From contig JARLIK010000007.1 in assembly GCA_031291755.1 (NCBI GenBank), positions 1 to 64,000 on the forward strand: a stretch of 64,000 nt of DNA, written 5' to 3'. This stretch comes from Acidocella sp. Lineage in GTDB: Bacteria; Pseudomonadota; Alphaproteobacteria; Acetobacterales; Acetobacteraceae. Below are positions 16,862 through 24,693 of the stretch, in pieces. The notes beneath the pieces were generated by a model that had not been told where the DNA came from, searched no databases, and saw only the letters and a list, made by a program, of their open reading frames with translations. Every line of letters begins with the position of its first letter. Positions within the stretch are counted from its first letter, which is position 1. Both the position numbers and the translations under genes were made by a program.

Positions 16862-17647
16862 ATGGTTCGGGTTCGGATATTTTGCGGGCTGGTGTTATCT
16901 GGGTGGTGTGTATTCGCTGCCATCGATGCACGGGCGGCTGAACCGGCGATTGTAGCGGCTGAGAGTAGCGTCCGACTCGGGATCGGCGTGGGGTATGGGC
17001 AGTATCAGGAAGGTTTGCCGCAGACGGCCAGTGGCGCCGGACCGCTGATTGGCGCGACGCTAGGGGGCAGCCGTTTGGGGTTTGGCGCCTATAGCGACGC
17101 CTACGCCGATGTTGAATATGATTTTTCCGCCGGATTTATGGGTGGGCATAACCAGGCGGTGCCAGTGCATGGCGCTGACACGTATAATACGGTGATCGTG
17201 CGGCTAGGTCTGGGCGTGCCGCTGTTGGGCGAAGCGGAGATTATTCCGTATGTGGCCGGGGGTTATCAGACTTGGAACCATGTTGGCGGGGCTACGCAAT
17301 TCTATGGAGCGAATTATCAGGCAGGACTGATTGGTGGCGGGCTGAGGCTCGATCTGGCAGCGGGGCCGGCGTTCGTGGTGAGTGCTTCGGTGGAAGGTTT
17401 GGCGGTGATTGGCGGGTCGGTCACGGTGCCGTCGGAAAATGCCAGTGGCGCGTTAGGGACGAGTGCACAGGAGCGGGTGTCGCTGGATGCGGATTACCGG
17501 TTAAACAGTGCATGGCATGCTTTCGCCGGGCTGGGACTGACGCATTATTCATTTACTGGCGCGCAACCTGGAGGTTTTGGATATCAGTTGCCGGAGTCTG
17601 GTAGTTTACAGGTAAGTTCGACCTTTGGGGTGGCCTACGGATTTTGA
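16862..17647 (+). CDS. Outer-membrane beta-barrel protein
   Basis: The 261-residue protein has a signal peptide (MVRVRIFCGLVLSGWCVFAA, cleavage around DARAAEP) and then alternating hydrophobic/Gly-rich strands typical of small OMPs (IGVGYGQYQ, YADVEYDFSAGF, VIVRLGLGVPL, FAGLGLTHYSF). It ends in YGF, with a C-terminal Phe as required for barrel assembly. Its position, between early phage genes and the terminase, suggests either a moron that alters the lysogen surface (for example blocking a phage receptor) or a host gene. The start ATG has GAGGG about 12 bases upstream, so its exact start is less certain. Confidence 0.65.
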   Translation: MVRVRIFCGLVLSGWCVFAAIDARAAEPAIVAAESSVRLGIGVGYGQYQEGLPQTASGAGPLIGATLGGSRLGFGAYSDAYADVEYDFSAGFMGGHNQAVPVHGADTYNTVIVRLGLGVPLLGEAEIIPYVAGGYQTWNHVGGATQFYGANYQAGLIGGGLRLDLAAGPAFVVSASVEGLAVIGGSVTVPSENASGALGTSAQERVSLDADYRLNSAWHAFAGLGLTHYSFTGAQPGGFGYQLPESGSLQVSSTFGVAYGF

Positions 17648-17664
17648 GGGTTTAAAATAATATC

Positions 17665-17677
17665 TAACATTATGTTA
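17665..17677. repeat. AT-rich perfect palindrome upstream of the terminase gene
   Basis: TAACAT and ATGTTA flank a single T, inside a longer AT-rich stretch (about 17650-17690) between the beta-barrel gene and the terminase gene. TTATGTTA within it resembles the XerD half of dif sites, but no well-spaced XerC half is visible. It could be an operator or part of a late promoter for the structural operon. Confidence 0.4.
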
Positions 17678-17763
17678 TTTATTACTTGCCCACATTCCCC
17701 AGTTTGAACTATACATCTTGGCATACTGGTTATCTACCCAACAAGAGTGAGACGTAAAATACA

Positions 17764-19128
17764 TTGTCTGAGGCGGCCCAAAGCTTTTCTGGGTTTGCTG
17801 AGGCGGTTTTGCAGAAGGCTGGGCAGGTGCCAGCGGCGCATCATAGGGCGTTGATCGGCCGGTTGGAGGATATTCTGGATGGCCGGTGTGACCGGCTGAT
17901 GGTTCAGATGCCGCCCGGTTATGCGAAATCGACCTATGGTTCGATTTTGTTTCCGGCATATTTTTTGAGCCGGCATCGAGGCAGCCAGATTATTGCGACG
18001 GCGCATACGGCGTCATTGGCGGAACATTTTGGCCGCCAGGTGCGGCAGACGATTTTGGAGAATGAGGCAAGCTTGGGGCTGAGGTTGACGAAGGATAGCC
18101 GGGCGGCGGGCCGGTTTGGGCTCGATGACGGTGGTGCCTATTTTGCTGCCGGCGTGCGCGGACCAATTACCGGACGACGGGCGGATTTGATATTGATTGA
18201 CGACCCGGTGAAGTCATGGGCGGAAGCCGAGAGTCTGGTTTTCCGGGATGCGTTGCATGACTGGTACCGGGCGGAACTAACGGCGCGTTTGAAGCCGAAG
18301 GGCCGGGTGGTGCTGTTGATGGCCCGCTGGCATGAGGATGATCTGGCTGGAAGACTGATGCAGGCGGGCGGGGCTTGGCAGGTTTTGCGCTTGCCGGCGC
18401 TGGCCGAAGCGGATGATCCGTTGGGGCGGGCTGAAGGTGAGGCGTTGTGGCCGAGTTGGCAGGACGCTGGGGAGATTGCTCGGCGGCGTGTGGAAGTGGG
18501 CGAGCGGGCGTTTTCGGCAATATATCAGCAACGGCCTCGGCCACCTGACGCGGCTTTGTTTAATGTGAGGAATGTAGAAATTATACCAGTGGCGCCGGAG
18601 TTGACGCGCTGTATTCGGGCCTGGGATTTGGCAGCGAGCCTGCCGGGTGCTGGTAAAAACCCGGATTATACGGTTGGGCTGAAGCTAGGGATCACGCTGG
18701 ATAATAAAATTATTATATTGGATATCATCCGCATACAGGCGTCGCCGGCGCAGGTGGCGGCGCGAATTATAGCGACTGCAAAGGCTGATGGCGTGGTGAC
18801 GCTGGTGGCGTTACCGCAAGACCCGGGCCAAGCAGGTTTGGCGCAGGTGGCGATGCTGACGAGTGGGTTGCTGGGCTATAATGTTAATGCCTCAGTGGAG
18901 AGCGGGCCGAAGATTATGCGGGCGATGCCGGCGGCGACGCAAATGGATGCGGGGAATATTGCGCTGCTGGCGGCGCCGTGGAATGAGAATTTTTTAAACG
19001 AGCTTCAAGCGTTTCCAGAATCTGACAAGGATGATCAGGTGGATGCGCTGTCACGCGCTGTGAATACGCTGGCGACGACCAGCGGGACGCCGGCGCGGCG
19101 TTTGAACGTGCCGCTGTTAGGGCGATGA
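17764..19128 (+). CDS. terL: Phage terminase large subunit
   Basis: The 454-residue protein has an N-terminal ATPase domain with a Walker A-like loop (MPPGYAKST, about residues 49-57) and a Walker B strand (LILIDDPVKS, about residues 142-151). A C-terminal nuclease-like domain begins around residue 285 (IRAWDLAAS with a conserved acidic residue). It packages DNA into the prohead, docking on the portal protein encoded next. The frame begins at TTG 17764 with a weak GTGAGACG upstream, which fits the absence of an ATG near the conserved start. No small-terminase gene is found directly upstream, which is unusual for a complete phage. Confidence 0.9.
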   Translation: MSEAAQSFSGFAEAVLQKAGQVPAAHHRALIGRLEDILDGRCDRLMVQMPPGYAKSTYGSILFPAYFLSRHRGSQIIATAHTASLAEHFGRQVRQTILENEASLGLRLTKDSRAAGRFGLDDGGAYFAAGVRGPITGRRADLILIDDPVKSWAEAESLVFRDALHDWYRAELTARLKPKGRVVLLMARWHEDDLAGRLMQAGGAWQVLRLPALAEADDPLGRAEGEALWPSWQDAGEIARRRVEVGERAFSAIYQQRPRPPDAALFNVRNVEIIPVAPELTRCIRAWDLAASLPGAGKNPDYTVGLKLGITLDNKIIILDIIRIQASPAQVAARIIATAKADGVVTLVALPQDPGQAGLAQVAMLTSGLLGYNVNASVESGPKIMRAMPAATQMDAGNIALLAAPWNENFLNELQAFPESDKDDQVDALSRAVNTLATTSGTPARRLNVPLLGR

Positions 19129-19149
19129 CACTAAATTGATTGGAACCAA

Positions 19150-20544
19150 ATGTTCGAGACGATTTGTGAAACGGTACCGGCTGATCGTGCACTGCCGCCG
19201 CGGGTGCGCCGGTTGGAGATATTTCGCCGGGTATTGGATGGTTCAATTTATAATGGGCTGCCTTATGAATTTCATGAGGAGCGCAACTCTGCTGGCGAGT
19301 ATGTGCCGCTGCGGATGCGTAAACCATCGGTCCGGTATGGGTTGTGCCGGATTGTGGTTGAGGATTCGGTGGCGCTGCTGTTCAGTAATGCGCATTTTCC
19401 TGCCGTGGAAAGTGCTGATGCGGAACTGATGCGTGCGATTGCCGATATCGTTAGTGAGACGCGGCTGAATGAGGTGATGATCGACGCTGCGATCAAGGGT
19501 TCGGTGGGGTCGGTTGCGATTTTACTGCGGATATTGCATGGGCGGGTGTTTTTATCGGTTTTGGATAGTTTGTATCTGACGCCGCAATGGGACCCGCAAG
19601 CCCCTGATACTTTGAAGTTCGTGAAGGAGCTTTATCAGGTTAGCGGGGAGACGCTGATCACGCAGGGCTATGAGGGGATTGATGCGGCAGGCACTTATTG
19701 GTTCCAGCGCGCTTGGGACGTGGTGAGTGAGGTTTGGTACATGCCATGGCTGGTGAATGATAGTTTTGCCGGGCCGCAGATTGATGAGGCGCGTAGTGTG
19801 GAGCATGGGTTGGGATTTGTGCCGATGGTATGGATCCGTAATCTGCCAGGCGGTGATTCGGTGGATGGGGCTTGTACATTTCGAGCTGCTATCGAATCGA
19901 ATATTGAGATTGACTATCAGTTGAGTCAAGCCGGCAGGGGGCTGAAATATAGCTCGGATCCGACATTGTTGATCAAGGAACCGGCGGTAGGAGATTCCGA
20001 AATTGTTAAAGGTGCCGGCAATGCGCTGGTGGTCTCTGAAAAGGGCGATGCCAAATTGCTGGAGATAGGCGGAACGGCGAGTGAGGCCGTGATTTTATAC
20101 GTTCGGACCTTGCGTGAATTGGCGCTGGAGGCGGTGCATGGAAATCGTTCGAGTGCGGACAGGTTGACGGCGGCGCAATCGGGGCGGGCGCTCGAGATGA
20201 TGAATCAGGGGCTGATCTGGCTGACTGATAATTTACGGATCTCTTACGGTGATGGCGGCGTACTGGCGGTTATCAAAATGATTGTGCAGGCCTCACAAGT
20301 GTACCGGCTGCGGGTGATGGGAACAGTGATTGCGCCGCTTAATTGCGCCGAGCGGCTGACGCTGCGATGGCCGCGCTGGTATCCGCTCTCGGCGGATGAC
20401 CGGTTGAAAGAAGCGCAAGCAATTTCGACGCTGGTGAATGCTGGACAAATTTCGCGCGAGACGGCGGTGAAAAGTTTGGCGGCGACACTGGGGGTGAGCG
20501 ATGTGGCTGCCGAGTTGGATGCAATTCGTGAGGATGTTGAATGA
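19150..20544 (+). CDS. Phage portal protein (SPP1 gp6-like)
   Basis: The 464-residue protein lies directly downstream of terL and has portal-family features. The N-terminal region has LEIFRRVLDGSIYNGLPYE. The core is beta-rich, a long central helix region is followed by SSADRLTAAQSGRALEMMNQ, and the C-terminus has helical repeats ending in AAELDAIREDVE. It should form the dodecameric portal ring at one head vertex, used for DNA entry and tail attachment. It overlaps the scaffold-like gene by 4 bases. Assignment rests on position, length and the RLTAAQSGRALEMM portal motif. Confidence 0.85.
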   Translation: MFETICETVPADRALPPRVRRLEIFRRVLDGSIYNGLPYEFHEERNSAGEYVPLRMRKPSVRYGLCRIVVEDSVALLFSNAHFPAVESADAELMRAIADIVSETRLNEVMIDAAIKGSVGSVAILLRILHGRVFLSVLDSLYLTPQWDPQAPDTLKFVKELYQVSGETLITQGYEGIDAAGTYWFQRAWDVVSEVWYMPWLVNDSFAGPQIDEARSVEHGLGFVPMVWIRNLPGGDSVDGACTFRAAIESNIEIDYQLSQAGRGLKYSSDPTLLIKEPAVGDSEIVKGAGNALVVSEKGDAKLLEIGGTASEAVILYVRTLRELALEAVHGNRSSADRLTAAQSGRALEMMNQGLIWLTDNLRISYGDGGVLAVIKMIVQASQVYRLRVMGTVIAPLNCAERLTLRWPRWYPLSADDRLKEAQAISTLVNAGQISRETAVKSLAATLGVSDVAAELDAIREDVE

Positions 20545-20939
20545 GTGAGGAGATAGCAGATGGTCATGATCAGGAAAATTGGCGTTCGCGTGCTGAGTTG
20601 GCTGAAGCGGCTTTGGCAGAAGCGAGGTCCACTGCCGCCGATAAGTTGATTCGGGCAGAGTTGAAGGCAGAGGCCATACGGGCGGGAATGGTTGACCTGG
20701 ATGGGTTGAAGCTGTTGGATTTAGGTGAGGTGACGCTTGACCGGCAGGGCGAGGTTGCTGATGCGCCAGCCGTATTAGCCAAGTTGAAGCGTGCGAAGCC
20801 TTGGTTGTTTGGCCAGGGGGTTTCATCTTCGACAGCGGTACATGCTCCACGACCGGAGCCGCCGCGGATGCGTCACGCCAATGAATTATCGCATGAAGAA
20901 TGGCTGGCGGCGCGGGCAGCATTGCTGCGCCGCCGATAG
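20541..20939 (+). CDS. Putative capsid scaffolding protein
   Basis: The 132-residue protein is very charged and helical at its N-terminus (EEIADGHDQENWRSRAELAE, then LAEARSTAADKLIRAELKAE), with a conserved IRAGMVDLDGLKLLDL segment in the middle. It ends in a basic helix (WLAARAALLRRR). Its place between portal and major capsid genes, its small size and coiled-coil character are the pattern of a scaffolding protein that guides prohead assembly and is lost on maturation. No protease domain is visible, so processing, if any, would need another enzyme. Confidence 0.65.
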   Translation: MSEEIADGHDQENWRSRAELAEAALAEARSTAADKLIRAELKAEAIRAGMVDLDGLKLLDLGEVTLDRQGEVADAPAVLAKLKRAKPWLFGQGVSSSTAVHAPRPEPPRMRHANELSHEEWLAARAALLRRR

Positions 20940-21027
20940 TGGAAGAACAGACTATAATTTGACTGGTCAGCGGCGGATGGCGTCGCGGTTGCACATTTCC
21001 TGTGCCAAAATTTAAAGGACATTGCCT

Positions 21028-22350
21028 ATGGGCATTCAAAATTTTCCGGCTGCGCTGCAGCCGATTATCATGCAAGGGTTTTTGGAGCGTGAATTTGAGA
21101 TGTCTCTCAAGTCGCGCCTTGGGTATCGGCTGATTGCTGATCGGGAGGAATTTTCGGTTGGTATTGGTGAGACGCTGACGAAGACGCGGGCCGGGCTGAA
21201 GCCGAGTGTGACGGTGCCGCTGGTGGCCTCAAACAATACGAACCTGGATAATGGTTTGACATCGACCAATTGGGGTGTTGAGCAATATACCATCAGTCTA
21301 AATTTTTATGCGGCGACGCAGGATTTGAACATGGTGACAAGCCGTGTGGGGATTGCGACGCAGTTCTTGCAGAACGCGGCGACCAATGGTGAGCAGGCGG
21401 CACGCAGCCTGGATGAGTTGGCCCGCAATGCTTTGTTTGCACCGTATTTTGGCGGCAATACGCGGGTCGCTTCGACCCTGACGGCTGCAGGCGCCAGTGT
21501 TGAGGTTGATGATATTCGTGGCTTTCAGACTGTGTTTATTAACGGCGTGCAGCAGAGTGTGTCTTCGACATATCCTCTGACAGCAACAGTGGGCATGAAT
21601 ACATATAATATTATTGGAGTGACGCCCGATGCAGTGAATATTTCCACGGCGCCGAATGGCGTCTCGGGTGCGTTATCGTTCTCTGGCAATGTTACGGTGG
21701 CTGATGGTACTTCCAGCAATGGTGTGAAGGCGGCGACGGCGAGTTCAATTGTACGGCCGGCCAACCGGACGACTACGGCGAATTTGCAAGCAACGGATAC
21801 GTTGACGATGGGAAATCTGCTGGATGCGGTTGCGCTGTTACGGCGTAACGCGGTGCCGTTGGTTGATGGTGTGTATAATTGTTATCTGGACCCGGTGTCG
21901 GCCCGGCAGTTGTTTGCGGATTCTGATTTCAAACAGTTGTTCCAGGGGGCTACTTCGTCGAACCCGGTGTTCCGCCAAGGGATGGTGAGTGACTTTTTGG
22001 GGCTGCGATTTATCACGACGACAGAAGCCTATGTGCAAAATCATCCAACGATTGGCGGGCTGTATGTACGGCGCCCGATTGTGTGTGGTCAGGGCGCGTT
22101 GATCGAAGGCGATTTTGCTGGGATGGCGGCAGAGGATGTGGCGCCGAAAGATAGTCTGGTGAATATTATTGATAATGTGGCGATGGTAACGCGCGAGCCG
22201 ATCGACCGGCTGCAGCAGATTATTGCGCAGAGCTGGTATTGGATTGGTGGGTTTTGCGCGCCGTCTGATACGACGACGACGCCGACAACGGTGCCGACGG
22301 CGACCAATGCGAACTATAAGCGCGCGGTGATGATCGAGCATATTGGGTAA
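21028..22350 (+). CDS. Major capsid protein
   Basis: The 440-residue protein follows the scaffold-like gene. It has an N-terminal helical region (FPAALQPIIMQGFLEREFEM), a long beta-hairpin-like stretch (FSVGIGETLTKTRAGLKPSV), a helix (FLQNAATNGEQAARSLDELA), and a Thr/Ser-rich insert (about residues 170-245) that could be a surface domain. A C-terminal part with VRRPIVCGQGALIEGDFAG completes it. It is consistent with the HK97 capsid fold, but fold assignment is by position and sequence style, not by structure. The ATG at 21028 has AAAGGAC upstream; a TTG two codons earlier is in frame. Confidence 0.8.
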   Translation: MGIQNFPAALQPIIMQGFLEREFEMSLKSRLGYRLIADREEFSVGIGETLTKTRAGLKPSVTVPLVASNNTNLDNGLTSTNWGVEQYTISLNFYAATQDLNMVTSRVGIATQFLQNAATNGEQAARSLDELARNALFAPYFGGNTRVASTLTAAGASVEVDDIRGFQTVFINGVQQSVSSTYPLTATVGMNTYNIIGVTPDAVNISTAPNGVSGALSFSGNVTVADGTSSNGVKAATASSIVRPANRTTTANLQATDTLTMGNLLDAVALLRRNAVPLVDGVYNCYLDPVSARQLFADSDFKQLFQGATSSNPVFRQGMVSDFLGLRFITTTEAYVQNHPTIGGLYVRRPIVCGQGALIEGDFAGMAAEDVAPKDSLVNIIDNVAMVTREPIDRLQQIIAQSWYWIGGFCAPSDTTTTPTTVPTATNANYKRAVMIEHIG

Positions 22351-22361
22351 GGGATAGGCAA

Positions 22362-22670
22362 ATGGCAACAGGTTCTACGCAACCGTTCCGGCCCGCCGGG
22401 ACATCTACGATTGCAGCTTCGACCAGTTCGGTTAGTACCGCATTGACGGGCGGGGGTAGCGCCGTGCTGGTGTATAACAGCTCGGCAGCAACGGCTTATT
22501 TTCGGTTGGGAGCGGCGACAAGCGTCGCGGCTTTGCCGAGTGATACGCCCGTGCCGTCTGGCGCACAGATGCTTGTAGATGGCGGGCCGTTTGTTAGTTA
22601 TGCCGCGGTTGTTTTGGCGGCAGGCACTGGCTTGGTGTATTTTACTCTGGGTGACGGGGACACATATTGA
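22362..22670 (+). CDS. Small Gly/Ser/Thr-rich virion protein (possible head decoration)
   Basis: The 102-residue protein directly follows the capsid gene by 11 bases. It is rich in Ser, Thr, Ala and Gly and predicted mainly beta (SAVLVYNSSAATAYFRLG, TGLVYFTLGDGDTY). Small beta-rich proteins at this position are often capsid decoration proteins that stabilise the head, and that is the most likely role here. I do not recognise a specific family. It overlaps no neighbour. Confidence 0.55.
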   Translation: MATGSTQPFRPAGTSTIAASTSSVSTALTGGGSAVLVYNSSAATAYFRLGAATSVAALPSDTPVPSGAQMLVDGGPFVSYAAVVLAAGTGLVYFTLGDGDTY

Positions 22671-22671
22671 G

Positions 22672-23067
22672 ATGTCCGGTGCACAGCAGGTTACTTTCAC
22701 CGATGCCCAAAAGGTGGATGTTCGCAGATTTTGCGGATATCCGGCTTTTGGAGCAAGTGCCGCGGGGTTTAGTAACTGGCGGTTTTTCCAGGCTTATGGG
22801 ACGCTGGAATTTCGGCTGAATAATCTGGCTCCGGCGGAAATCGCTGTCACGGTGCAATATATCTCAACGCTGGCGGCGTTGGAGGCGGCGATACCACCGA
22901 GTTCAGCAAATTTGGATACCGAGAGTGCAGCGGCGTGGGTTCATAATGATCACGAAATAACCGATCGGACGACGTTGTTTGATAGTTGGCGGCGGAGGCT
23001 GTGCGGATTTTTGGGTGTGCTGCCTGGGCCTTCGCTGAGTGATGCTGGTATTAACCTGGTGGTGTGA
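22672..23067 (+). CDS. Head-tail connector-like protein
   Basis: The 131-residue protein has an N-terminal DNA-packaging-chaperone-like start (VTFTDAQKVDVRRFCGYPAF), a stretch with conserved Trp (AGFSNWRFFQAYGTLEFRLN) and a C-terminal LFDSWRRRLCGFLG. Its position after capsid and decoration, and its size, suit a head completion/connector protein that seals the portal exit. The ATG at 22672 is preceded by a GAG-containing region. It ends in a TGA that overlaps the next gene by 4 bases. Confidence 0.55.
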   Translation: MSGAQQVTFTDAQKVDVRRFCGYPAFGASAAGFSNWRFFQAYGTLEFRLNNLAPAEIAVTVQYISTLAALEAAIPPSSANLDTESAAAWVHNDHEITDRTTLFDSWRRRLCGFLGVLPGPSLSDAGINLVV

Positions 23068-23714
23068 GCATGGATGGTGTGCGTTTGGCTGACCGGCTGG
23101 CCTATGGAGCTGGATGCGCGGCGCGGCGCGTGGGCTTTATGCATGATGCTTACCGGCCGGATGGTCCGGTAAAGCCGCTTGATCTTGCAAAGAGAATCAT
23201 GCGTTTGACGGTAGCGTTTGTGTTGCCGGGTGGCAGTGTGACGGCGCCAAGCGGGCTTGCTGTGCCATTTCGGCAAGCTTGGGCGGACTGGAGCTACTTG
23301 CAGGTTGGTGATTATCTGGTGGGGCCGGAGGGCTGCGCGTTTGTGGGTGCCATTGAACCTCCCAAGCCAATGCTGGTGGTTATGACGAACACGGAGATTA
23401 CATTGTCACGTCCGGCTGCGCCGGTTCTGGCTGGCATAAATCCGTATGGTGCGCCATTGCCGGCAACGCAGGTGAATTTGTTTTCAGGTTTTCCGGCCAG
23501 TTTGATGATTGGAGGGCTGGGTGACAGGACTCGTGCCGGGCTGGCCGACGATACACGCGTACCGGGATTTATCGTGATTTTACCAGCGGTTGCTTGTGTG
23601 CAGCCGAGGGTTGGCGATTTGGTGAGTAATGAAAGAGCCGAGCGCTTTGTTGTTACTGCAGTTGAGTTGATTGGCGGTGTGTGGCGTTTGTCTCTTATTC
23701 AGGCGGTTAGCTGA
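23064..23714 (+). CDS. Head completion/neck protein of unknown family
   Basis: The 216-residue protein starts with GTG 23064 (ATG 23070 is in frame). It contains Gly/Ala-rich regions and many small beta-like segments (RLTVAFVLPGGSVTAPSG, MLVVMTNTEITLSRPAAP, GFIVILPAVACVQPRVGD). I do not recognise the family. It overlaps the previous connector-like gene and touches the following one, so the three form a tight neck/tail-completion block upstream of the sheath. A role in joining head and tail is likely from position only. Confidence 0.5.
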   Translation: MSMDGVRLADRLAYGAGCAARRVGFMHDAYRPDGPVKPLDLAKRIMRLTVAFVLPGGSVTAPSGLAVPFRQAWADWSYLQVGDYLVGPEGCAFVGAIEPPKPMLVVMTNTEITLSRPAAPVLAGINPYGAPLPATQVNLFSGFPASLMIGGLGDRTRAGLADDTRVPGFIVILPAVACVQPRVGDLVSNERAERFVVTAVELIGGVWRLSLIQAVS

Positions 23715-24541
23715 TGGCGGATCAGTCGGATGTTGAGGTGGCGATTCAGTCTATTGTTGCAAATGCACTTTATCCAAATGGGAGTGGTGCAGCTAGCGCC
23801 ATAGGGAATACATGCCGGATATATCGCGGGATGCCGATGGCGCCAACTCTGGATGTTGATCTGGCGGCGGGGGTAGTAAATATTTCGCTTGCGGCTTCCA
23901 GCGATGTCAAAAATACCACAAGATATCCGCGTGTGTGGCAGATCATCAAGCCCGTTTCTGCGAGCTTAAGTGTTACAGTTGCTGGGGCAACGGCGAGCTT
24001 TTCAGGCGATTGCGTGTTAGGGCAGTTGGCCGGCGTAATGGTTGATGGTGCGGTGTATCCTTATGCTGTGCAAGCCGTGGACTCGCCTGCCACGGTTGCA
24101 AGCAATCTGGCAATGTTGATCAGATCGGCTGGGTGGATTGTGGATTATGCTGGTTCGACGCTAACTGTACCGGCGGTTGAAATGTTTACGGCGCGGGTGG
24201 TTACTGGCGTTGGCGCCTTGCAGGAGATAAAGCGTCAGACGCAGGAGTTTGAAGTGACGTTGTGGTGTCCTGACCCCGTAAGCCGGGATGCGGCTGCACC
24301 ATTGATTGATCAAGCGCTATCGCTATCGCAGTTCATTGGGCTCGCCGATGGGTCGTTTGCGCGGGTTGTTTATGCGGGCAGTGATGTTTCTGATCAAAAT
24401 GCCGGTGCGGCGTTGTTTAAGCGTCGATTGCGTTATCAGGTAGAATACCCGACGACGATTGCACAAATCGAACCCGCGATGCTGTTTGGCACCACGGCAT
24501 ATTCGGCCAATGCGGAATTCGTTGATACATTAAACATATAA
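23714..24541 (+). CDS. Phage tail completion/neck protein
   Basis: The 275-residue protein begins MADQSDVEVAIQSIVANALY, an N-terminal start style common to the tail-terminator proteins of contractile phages. It continues with beta-rich segments (SLSVTVAGATASFSGDCVLG) and a C-terminal part with LFKRRLRYQVEYPTTI. Placed directly before a small gene and the tail sheath, it probably caps the tail and joins it to the head. It starts one base after the previous stop. The exact function is an inference from synteny. Confidence 0.6.
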   Translation: MADQSDVEVAIQSIVANALYPNGSGAASAIGNTCRIYRGMPMAPTLDVDLAAGVVNISLAASSDVKNTTRYPRVWQIIKPVSASLSVTVAGATASFSGDCVLGQLAGVMVDGAVYPYAVQAVDSPATVASNLAMLIRSAGWIVDYAGSTLTVPAVEMFTARVVTGVGALQEIKRQTQEFEVTLWCPDPVSRDAAAPLIDQALSLSQFIGLADGSFARVVYAGSDVSDQNAGAALFKRRLRYQVEYPTTIAQIEPAMLFGTTAYSANAEFVDTLNI

Positions 24542-24550
24542 GGAAAAACC

Positions 24551-24691
24551 ATGAATTTTCATTTGGTGGTTCTGAAACCATTTCAGACCTATAAGCGCGG
24601 CGATGTGATAAGTGATGCAGAAAACGTCACAAAAATTCTATCGGGTCCACAAGCGACATTCGTGGTTCGTGTTGCGACGAAGGGAGCCTAA
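24551..24691 (+). CDS. 46-residue phage protein upstream of the sheath gene
   Basis: An ATG (24551) with AGGAAAAACC directly before it opens a 46-codon frame ending TAA at 24691, three bases before the sheath start. The product reads MNFHLVVLKPFQTYKRGD and continues with an acidic/helical end (DAENVTKILSGPQATFVVRV). Very short proteins with the pattern KPF-x-x-Y-x-x-GD at this position recur in phage clusters of this type in my recollection, so I accept it as a real gene. Its role is unknown; a small tail or neck component is possible. Confidence 0.65.
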   Translation: MNFHLVVLKPFQTYKRGDVISDAENVTKILSGPQATFVVRVATKGA

Positions 24692-24693
24692 CG

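Noticed and set aside
20293-21075. A 260-codon minus-strand frame opposite the portal, scaffold and capsid start
   Set aside because: It crosses three well-supported plus-strand phage genes and is His/Pro/Ser-rich.
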